The notes beneath the pieces were generated by a model. That model was given only the letters and a program-made list of their open reading frames with translations, had not been told where the DNA came from and did no database searches. A stretch of DNA of 17,212 bases from positions 1-17,212 of the forward strand of contig DJXP01000073.1 in the NCBI GenBank assembly GCA_002449785.1, written 5' to 3'. Every line of letters starts with the position of its first letter. The first letter of the stretch is position 1. The stretch comes from Clostridiales bacterium UBA7001 (lineage in GTDB: Bacteria; Bacillota; Clostridia; TANB77; CAG-508). Of this stretch, positions 1 through 7,279 are shown piece after piece. The translations under genes and the position numbers were made by a program.

Positions 1-270
1 GGAGTAAGTGTACCAACAATAGGTAATTGGATAAAGAGAAGTAAAGAAGAAGGAACATGGCTCACCCTAGATGAAGAGAAGGAAAAAATAAAAAGATTAG
101 AAGCTGAAAGAGATGCTAAAAGAGAAGAAAAAAGTCAAGAAAGAATTGCCAAAATAAAAGGATATATCTTAGAAGGAAAAACACAAAGTGAAATTGCAAA
201 GCTAATGGGAGTAAGTCAGTCGACAATTAGTAATTGGATAAGGACAAGTGAAGAGGAAGGGACATGGCTT
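1..270 (+). repeat. Direct repeat of the HTH-coding unit, period 207 bp
   Basis: Bases 1-63 and 208-270 align without gaps and are mostly identical, including the stretch encoding NWI and the stretch encoding EEGTWL. The 207-bp (69-codon) period points to an internal duplication within the gene. DNA-level similarity is still visible, so the duplication is fairly recent or homogenised. The array probably continues left of the window. Confidence 0.7.
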
Positions 271-780
271 AAAAATGAAGACACAGAAAAAAATATTCAG
301 CTAACTGAAAAAGAAGTGTTGATGGAATATATTAAAAAGCGTAAGACAATTCCGGACATTGCAATATTAATGGATACAACCAATGATGTAGTAATACGTA
401 TGATGAAGAGGTATGATTTGTTTAATACATATAATGAATTACATCCTTCACAAGAAAAAAAACATAGATCTTTAAAAAAACGTGCGAAAGGTAAAAAAGC
501 ATCAAATAAACAACCAAAAAAGCCAGCAGATGAAACAGGGAAACAAAGCAGAGCTGAAAAAGTTTCAACTACAAGGGAAAGTGAAAAAGAAGCTAGGAAA
601 AATGCTATAACAGACTATTTACGTGAAATTTTAAATAATCAGTCTAATAGAGAAGAAAAGACAAGACAAATTCGAGATAATTTTGGAAAAATATCTTCTA
701 AGGAAGAAACTTTAGCTAATTTAAGAAAAGAAGAGCATAATAGTGAAAGTTTAGATGATAAAGAAGGACCAATTGTATAA
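1..780 (+). CDS. Tandem helix-turn-helix protein, 5' end outside the window
   Basis: The frame is open from base 1, so the true start lies upstream; the first in-window ATG (205) is inside a repeat and is not a credible start. At least 259 residues are visible. Two copies of a helix-turn-helix-like unit, GVSxxTIxNWI followed by EEGTWL, occur at bases 1-63 and 208-270. A more diverged third copy (KTIPDIAILMDTTNDVVIRMMKRY) follows at about 340-415. The linkers are charged and likely helical, and the C-terminal half is Lys/Glu-rich and low complexity. Such a series of small DNA-binding units suggests a nucleic-acid-binding protein; the recognition helix resembles those of resolvase-type HTH and phage terminase small subunits, but I do not recognise a named family. 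It ends 29 bases before sufB in the same direction, so co-transcription with the suf genes is possible. Function unknown. Confidence 0.75.
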   Translation, partial: GVSVPTIGNWIKRSKEEGTWLTLDEEKEKIKRLEAERDAKREEKSQERIAKIKGYILEGKTQSEIAKLMGVSQSTISNWIRTSEEEGTWLKNEDTEKNIQLTEKEVLMEYIKKRKTIPDIAILMDTTNDVVIRMMKRYDLFNTYNELHPSQEKKHRSLKKRAKGKKASNKQPKKPADETGKQSRAEKVSTTRESEKEARKNAITDYLREILNNQSNREEKTRQIRDNFGKISSKEETLANLRKEEHNSESLDDKEGPIV

Positions 781-809
781 TTATTATAAAATTTTGAAAG
801 GATTAAAAA

Positions 810-2210
810 ATGGCTAAAACACAATTAGATGAGATAAATAGAAATATTTACGATATAAAAAATAAAGATAATTATGATTATAAAATAAAAAAAGGATTAA
901 CAAAAGAAATAATTGAAGAAATTTCTAAACAAAAAAATGATCCAGATTGGATGAGAGAGTTTAGATTAAAAGCATTAGAGGTATATAATAGTTTAGCTCT
1001 TCCAACATGGGGACCAGATTTATCTGAACTTAATATGGATGAAATTGCAACATATGTTAGGCCTAAATCTAAATTAAATAGCTCTTGGGATGATGTTCCA
1101 GAGGATATAAAAAATACTTTTGACAAATTAGGTATACCAGAAGCTGAAAAGAAAAGTTTAGCAGGAGTTGGAGCACAGTATGATTCTGAAGTAGTTTACC
1201 ATAGTATGAGAGAAGAATTAATTAAACAGGGTGTTATTTATACAGATATGGAAACAGCTTTAAGAGATTATGAAGATATTGTAAAAAAGCATTTTATGAA
1301 ATGTGTACCTGTAAATGATCATAAATTTGTTGCACTTCATGGTGCTGTTTGGTCAGGAGGATCTTTTGTATATGTACCAAAAGGAGTAAAAGTAGATATT
1401 CCACTTCAAAGTTATTTTAGATTAAATTCGCCAGAGTCTGGACAATTTGAACATACTTTAATAATAGTTGAAGAAGGAGCGTCACTTCATTTTATAGAAG
1501 GATGTTCTGCACCTAAGTATAATAAAGTAAATCTTCATGCAGGTTGTGTTGAGTTATATGTGAAAGATAATGCATATCTAAGATATTCAACAATTGAAAA
1601 TTGGTCTAAAAATATGCTTAATTTAAATACCAAAAAAGCAATAGTTGGTAAAAATGCTAAAATGGATTGGGTATCTGGTTCATTTGGATCAAAAATATCA
1701 ATGTTATATCCTATGAGTATTTTAAATGGAGAAAATGCAAAAACAGAGTTTACTGGAATTTCTTTTGCAGGAGGTGGACAAAACTTAGATAATGGATTTA
1801 AAGCTATCCACAATGCACAAAATACTTCAAGTGTTGTTAATGCAAAATCAATATCTAAAAATGGTGGAAAGTGTACTTATAGGTCACTTATTCGAATTAA
1901 TGAAAATGCTAAAAATTCTAAATCATCTGTATCTTGTGAAAGCTTAATGTTAGATGATATATCTGTTTCAGACACAATTCCTACAAATGATATTAGAACA
2001 GATGAAGTTGAATTTTCTCATGAGGCCAAAATTGGGAAAATAAGTGATAAAGCAATATTTTATTTAATGACTCGAGGACTTTCTGAAGAAGATGCTTTAG
2101 GATTAATTGTAAGAGGATTTGCATATCCTATTTCAAAAGAACTTCCTATCGAATATGCAGCAGAAATGAATAATCTGATTAATCTAGAATTAGAGGGAGC
2201 TATAGGGTAA
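810..2210 (+). CDS. sufB: SufB, Fe-S cluster assembly scaffold subunit
   Basis: SufB is the scaffold subunit of the cytoplasmic SufBCD complex, on which Fe-S clusters are built with SufC as the ATPase. The 466-residue length fits the family. The GCSAP motif carries Cys232, and SSVSC carries Cys376; together with His404-Glu405 in EFSHEA these correspond to the E. coli SufB residues Cys254, Cys405 and His433-Glu434. The 29-residue spacing between the second cysteine and the glutamate is the same. The C-terminal segment KAIFYLMTRGLSEEDA is typical. The start is ATG 810 with GAAAGGA at 796-802 as ribosome site. It begins 29 bases after the HTH gene; sufD follows only after an unusual 162-base gap holding a long palindrome. 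No sufC adjoins it on either side within the window. Confidence 0.97.
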   Translation: MAKTQLDEINRNIYDIKNKDNYDYKIKKGLTKEIIEEISKQKNDPDWMREFRLKALEVYNSLALPTWGPDLSELNMDEIATYVRPKSKLNSSWDDVPEDIKNTFDKLGIPEAEKKSLAGVGAQYDSEVVYHSMREELIKQGVIYTDMETALRDYEDIVKKHFMKCVPVNDHKFVALHGAVWSGGSFVYVPKGVKVDIPLQSYFRLNSPESGQFEHTLIIVEEGASLHFIEGCSAPKYNKVNLHAGCVELYVKDNAYLRYSTIENWSKNMLNLNTKKAIVGKNAKMDWVSGSFGSKISMLYPMSILNGENAKTEFTGISFAGGGQNLDNGFKAIHNAQNTSSVVNAKSISKNGGKCTYRSLIRINENAKNSKSSVSCESLMLDDISVSDTIPTNDIRTDEVEFSHEAKIGKISDKAIFYLMTRGLSEEDALGLIVRGFAYPISKELPIEYAAEMNNLINLELEGAIG

Positions 2211-2333
2211 ATTTAAAAAATAAACTTTGTCTTACGTCGTTAATATTTAATTTAAAAAACCTCAACGTACAAAAAGTACGTTTGCGGTTTTTAGTTATAT
2301 TTTGCCTTGTAATACTTGTTTCTTTTTTAAATT
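2210..2333. repeat. 124-bp imperfect palindrome between sufB and sufD
   Basis: The outer arms (2210-2225 and 2318-2333) match at 15 of 16 positions as inverted repeats. The inner stem pairs 2255-2270 with 2276-2292 around an AAAAA loop, with one mismatch and one bulge. The region between the two arm pairs is weakly complementary. The inner stem ends in five T on the plus strand, so it could act as a (partial) rho-independent terminator after sufB; it would also fold on the other strand. The overall shape, terminal inverted repeats with a self-complementary centre and no ORF, also fits a small MITE-like element. The left arm overlaps the sufB stop codon. No target-site duplication is evident. 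The AT-rich outer arms could match partly by chance; the inner stem is solid. Confidence 0.7.
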
Positions 2334-2372
2334 ATGAAATAAAAATTAGCAATTGTAGAAAGGAAATAAATA

Positions 2373-3431
2373 ATGAGTAGTTTAAAATTAAATGAAACAC
2401 CAGTTAGAACTTCAAGAAATTTTAATATAAATAATATTAAGCTAGAAAATATAGATTTGCCAAATAAGATTAAAAAATTTCAAAATGTTATTATAAATAA
2501 AGAGAGTCAAAAAGACTTAATTTATGATAATATACACGATTTTGAAATTAAATATGGTTTAGGAATTGAAAAATATATAAAAGAGAATTCTAATAGTAAG
2601 ATAAAATTAAATGTTATTACTAAAACTACTAAAGATATTTTGATAGAATATAAGTTTGATGAGAATAATATAAACTTACTAGAAAATATCGAGATAGTTT
2701 TAGACGAAAATACAAAATCTAATATAATTATTAAATATGACTCAGATAAAGAGGTTAAAGCATTTCATGCCGGAATAATAAAAGTTTTTGCTAAGCCAAA
2801 TTCTGTTTCCAATATTACAATAGTAAATTTACTAAATCAAAATTCAAATAATTTTATTAGTATAGATAATGAAATTAACGAAAATGCAGATATTAAATAT
2901 ACGATAATTGATTTTGGAGGGCAAAATAGTATTACAAATTATTATTCAAATTTAATTGGAGATAATAGTAATAACATTATTAATGGTATTTATTTAGGAA
3001 CAAATAAACAATTATTTGATTTAAATTATATTGCAGAGTTAAGAGGAAAAAAGACAAATGTTAATATAGAAGTTCAAGGTGCACTAAAAGATGAAGCAAA
3101 GAAACATTTTAAAGGAACAATAGATTTTAAAAGAGGTTCTAAAAAAGCCAAAGGAAATGAAAATGAGAACTGTATGCTACTTTCAAATTCAGCAAGGTCT
3201 CTTGCTCTTCCAATGTTACTATGTAGTGAAGAGGATGTTGAAGGTAATCATTCAACAAGTAGTGGAAAAGCTGGTGAAAAAGAGTTATTTTATATTATGA
3301 GTAGAGGTTTTTCAGAAAAAGAAGCATTAAAATTATTAGTAAGAGCAAAATTTAATAGCATTTTAGAGACAATAAAAAATGTTGAGTTAAAAAACAGATT
3401 AATTTATGAAATAGAAAGTAGATTAGATTAA
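2373..3431 (+). CDS. sufD: SufD, Fe-S cluster assembly subunit
   Basis: This is the SufB paralogue that partners SufB and SufC in the cytoplasmic cluster-assembly complex. It has 352 residues, with a short and poorly conserved N-terminal half. The C-terminal SufB/SufD beta-helix and helical core is clear: GNHSTSSGKAGEKELFYIMSRGFSEKEALKLL, where His293 lies in the place of the conserved histidine of the SufB-SufD interface. The N-terminus aligns poorly by eye, so the call rests on the C-terminal core and the position between sufB and sufS. The start ATG 2373 follows AAAGGA at a normal distance. Translation is in line with sufS, 31 bases downstream, so both belong to one transcript. Whether transcription arrives from sufB depends on the palindrome upstream. 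Confidence 0.93.
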   Translation: MSSLKLNETPVRTSRNFNINNIKLENIDLPNKIKKFQNVIINKESQKDLIYDNIHDFEIKYGLGIEKYIKENSNSKIKLNVITKTTKDILIEYKFDENNINLLENIEIVLDENTKSNIIIKYDSDKEVKAFHAGIIKVFAKPNSVSNITIVNLLNQNSNNFISIDNEINENADIKYTIIDFGGQNSITNYYSNLIGDNSNNIINGIYLGTNKQLFDLNYIAELRGKKTNVNIEVQGALKDEAKKHFKGTIDFKRGSKKAKGNENENCMLLSNSARSLALPMLLCSEEDVEGNHSTSSGKAGEKELFYIMSRGFSEKEALKLLVRAKFNSILETIKNVELKNRLIYEIESRLD

Positions 3432-3462
3432 AATAATTTTATGATAATAAAAGGAGCATAAA

Positions 3463-4677
3463 ATGAATATAAAAGATGATTTTGCAATATTAAAAAATAG
3501 AAATATTACTTATTTAGATAGTGGGGCAACTACTCAGAAACCTCGTCAGGTAATAAATGCTATTAATAATTTTTACGAAAACACAAATGCTAATCCTCAT
3601 AGAGGTGCATATACTTTAAGTATGGATGCAACGGAAGTTTATGAAAATACAAGAAAGAAAATAGCTAAATTTATTAATGCTAAGAGTAGCGATGAAATAA
3701 TATTTTCTAAAAATGCATCTGAAAGCTTAAATTTAATAGCATATTCTTATGGTTTAGATAATTTAAATAAAGATGACGAAGTAGTATTATCAATAATGGA
3801 ACATCATTCTAATTTAGTACCATGGCAATTTGTAACAAAGAAAACTGGTAGTAAATTAAACTATATGTATATAAATGATGAATTTGAAATATCTGATGAA
3901 GAAATTGAATCTAAAATAACAGAGAAAACCAAAATTGTCGGAATAACACATGTATCTAATGTTTTAGGAACAATAAATAATATACAAAAAATAATCAAAT
4001 ATGCTCATAAAAAAGGGGCAATTGTTGTTGTTGATGGTTCACAAAGTATACCACACATGAAAATAGATGTTCAAAATCTAGATGCTGACTTTTTTGTTTT
4101 TTCTGGGCATAAAATGTTATCTCCACTTGGAATAGGAGTTTTATATGGGAAAAAAGAAATACTAAATAAGATGAATCCTTTTTTAATGGGTGGTGATATG
4201 ATAGAATATGTTTATGAACAAGAAACTACATTTGCTACACTACCAAATAAATTTGAAGCTGGAACTCAAAATGTGGAAGGGGTTGTTGGATTAGGTGCAG
4301 CAATTGATTATATTGAAAAAATTGGTTATGAAAAAATAGAAGAAATTGAAAATGAAGTAGTTTCTTATGCTAGAGAAGAATTATCAAAGCTTGAATACAT
4401 TGATTTATATATAACTCCAAACAAAGAAAATCATTCTTCAGTTATTTCATTTAATATAAAAGGTGTTCATCCACATGATACTGCAAGTATTTTAGATACT
4501 GAAGGTGTTTGCGTAAGATCTGGAAATCATTGTGCACAACCATTACTTCGAAGTATTGGAATAGATTCAACATGTAGAGCTAGTTTTTATTTATATAATA
4601 CAAAAGAAGATGTAGATAAGCTGATTTCTGGCATAGAAAAAGCATATAATATGTTTAAAAAATATATTAAATTATAA
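3463..4677 (+). CDS. sufS: SufS, class II cysteine desulfurase
   Basis: A PLP-dependent enzyme that takes sulfur from L-cysteine as an enzyme persulfide and passes it to SufU. The length of 404 residues is standard. Seen in the sequence: HHSN (His114-His115) for PLP stacking, the DGSQ motif (Asp191), the PLP lysine in SGHK (Lys217), and the active-site cysteine in RSGNHCAQP (Cys357). The short RSGxHCAQP loop marks the SufS (class II) type rather than IscS/NifS. ATG 3463 is preceded by AAAGGAG about seven bases upstream. It lies 23 bases ahead of sufU, the usual partner in Firmicutes. Confidence 0.97.
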   Translation: MNIKDDFAILKNRNITYLDSGATTQKPRQVINAINNFYENTNANPHRGAYTLSMDATEVYENTRKKIAKFINAKSSDEIIFSKNASESLNLIAYSYGLDNLNKDDEVVLSIMEHHSNLVPWQFVTKKTGSKLNYMYINDEFEISDEEIESKITEKTKIVGITHVSNVLGTINNIQKIIKYAHKKGAIVVVDGSQSIPHMKIDVQNLDADFFVFSGHKMLSPLGIGVLYGKKEILNKMNPFLMGGDMIEYVYEQETTFATLPNKFEAGTQNVEGVVGLGAAIDYIEKIGYEKIEEIENEVVSYAREELSKLEYIDLYITPNKENHSSVISFNIKGVHPHDTASILDTEGVCVRSGNHCAQPLLRSIGIDSTCRASFYLYNTKEDVDKLISGIEKAYNMFKKYIKL

Positions 4678-4700
4678 GATGATTTAGAGAGGAATTAATA

Positions 4701-5129
4701 ATGGACGGTTTAGATGAAATATATAATGATTTAATAATGGAACACAGTATGAATTCTTATAATAAAAAAAAGTTAGATAAGGCGGATTATTGTGAGCTTG
4801 GCCATAATCCTAATTGCGGTGATGAAATTAGTTTAGAAGTAAAATTAAATGGAAATATAATTGAGGATATGGCTTTTACTGGACATGGTTGTGCAATATC
4901 ACAGGCTTCTACATCTATAATGATAGACACGCTAAAGGGTAAAACAGTAGAAGAAGCTAAAGAAATTGTAAAAACATTTATAGAAATGATTAAAAGAGAG
5001 ACAAAAAATGAAGAAGATTTAGAAAAATTAGAAGATGCTATTGCATTTAGAAATATATCAAACATGCCTGCAAGAGTAAAATGTGCTCTTTTAGCATGGC
5101 ACACAATAGAAGATATGTTAAATAAATAA
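4701..5129 (+). CDS. sufU: SufU, zinc-dependent sulfur acceptor of SufS
   Basis: SufU accepts persulfide sulfur from SufS and feeds it to SufBCD; in Bacillus it is a Zn protein. The 142-residue protein shows the IscU-fold ligands: Cys39 and Asp41 in NPNCGDE, Cys64 in GHGCAISQAS, and Cys128 in PARVKCALLAWH. The stretch between GHGCA and PARVKC is longer than in IscU, as is typical for SufU. It also lacks the histidine preceding the last cysteine in IscU, which supports the SufU assignment. The start is ATG 4701 after GAGAGGA. It is the last classical suf gene here and is followed 35 bases later by mnmA. Confidence 0.95.
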   Translation: MDGLDEIYNDLIMEHSMNSYNKKKLDKADYCELGHNPNCGDEISLEVKLNGNIIEDMAFTGHGCAISQASTSIMIDTLKGKTVEEAKEIVKTFIEMIKRETKNEEDLEKLEDAIAFRNISNMPARVKCALLAWHTIEDMLNK

Positions 5130-5164
5130 TTTATTTGGATTGATATTGCTCCAAGGAGGAATTA

Positions 5165-6211
<1,047 letters not shown>

Positions 6212-6247
6212 AAAAATTAATAGATATTCTAAAAGACAAGGTGAATT

Positions 6248-7258
6248 ATGAAAAATAGTGTTTTAGATGAAAAAGAAATAGAAGAAAAAATAAACTTAAA
6301 AAAGAAACAATTTGAAGAAAGAATAGAAAAAAGAAGGCAAAAATTTGAAGAAAAAGTGGCAAGAAAAAAAGAGAGATTTCAAAGAAAATCTAAGATAACT
6401 AGATACAAAATAAAAAAAAGAAATAAAAAGCTAATAAAAAAATTAGAAGAGGTTGATGAAATAAAAGAGAAACCTCGAGAAACATCTATATGGAGAATAT
6501 TAGCATATTTTATAATATATAGTTTTTTAGGATATGTAATTGAAACAGTATTTGCCATTTTTAATTACGGCATTTGGGAATCAAGGCAGAGTTTTTTATA
6601 TGGACCATTTTGCTGTATATATGGTTTGGGAGCGACTATAATAATATTAGTTTTAAGATACAGATTTTTTAAAAATAATCACACTTTATTTGTTGGTGGA
6701 TTTATAGTAGGTTCAATAGTTGAGTATATAGTAAGTTTTTTAGGAGAATTAATATTAAATGTAAAGTGGTGGGATTATTCAAATAGATTTTTAAACATAA
6801 ATGGAAGAATTTGCTTGTTATACTCTATTTTTTGGGGATTACTCGGAGTTTATCTATTAAGAGTTGTTAATCCTAGAGTTGATAAGATTATAGATTGGAT
6901 TAAATTAAAATGGAAAAGCATTTTAGTATTACGAATATTAACACTTTGTCTAATAGTTTTTCTTTTTGTGGATTTTTTACTTTCAGGTTATGCTATTTAT
7001 GTTTTCTTAATTAGAGCATCTATTGAGAAGAATATAAATGTTGATAATAAGGAACGAGTAGAAATTATATATCACGAAATTTATGATGACAAAATAAGAA
7101 ATGAAAGAATAAATAAGTTTTTTAGTCCATATAAAATGCTTCGAACATATCCCAATTTAACAATTACTTTGGAAGATGGAACTATGGATAAAGTGAGAAA
7201 TTACTATCCAGAAATACAAACATATTACTATGATTTTGATGTTGAAAAAAATATTTAG
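6248..7258 (+). CDS. PF06541-type multi-pass membrane protein (putative ABC transporter permease)
   Basis: A 336-residue protein of the family usually annotated as putative ABC transporter permease (ABC_trans_CmpB, PF06541), recognised by IIYSFLGYVIE, FLYGPFCCIYGLGA, and WWDYSNRFLNINGRICLLYSIFWGLLG. The first about 75 residues are extremely Lys/Glu/Arg-rich and predicted to form a cytoplasmic coiled coil. Around five hydrophobic segments follow (roughly 81-107, 118-137, 145-168, 186-207 and 227-255), then a polar tail. No ATP-binding partner is adjacent, so transport is not established and the family name should be treated with caution. The start ATG 6248 is 36 bases after mnmA, and copA starts 21 bases after the stop, so it probably shares a transcript with both. 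Confidence 0.85.
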   Translation: MKNSVLDEKEIEEKINLKKKQFEERIEKRRQKFEEKVARKKERFQRKSKITRYKIKKRNKKLIKKLEEVDEIKEKPRETSIWRILAYFIIYSFLGYVIETVFAIFNYGIWESRQSFLYGPFCCIYGLGATIIILVLRYRFFKNNHTLFVGGFIVGSIVEYIVSFLGELILNVKWWDYSNRFLNINGRICLLYSIFWGLLGVYLLRVVNPRVDKIIDWIKLKWKSILVLRILTLCLIVFLFVDFLLSGYAIYVFLIRASIEKNINVDNKERVEIIYHEIYDDKIRNERINKFFSPYKMLRTYPNLTITLEDGTMDKVRNYYPEIQTYYYDFDVEKNI

Positions 7259-7279
7259 TGTATAGACATAGGAGGAAAA

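Noticed and set aside
2210..2372. Riboswitch or T-box before sufD
   Set aside because: The region lacks recognisable riboswitch or T-box motifs and is accounted for by its palindromic structure.
4787..5104. Minus-strand open frame opposite sufU
   Set aside because: sufU is well conserved with all its metal ligands; the antisense frame is a shadow of A/T-rich codon use, as are the other antisense frames inside genes here.
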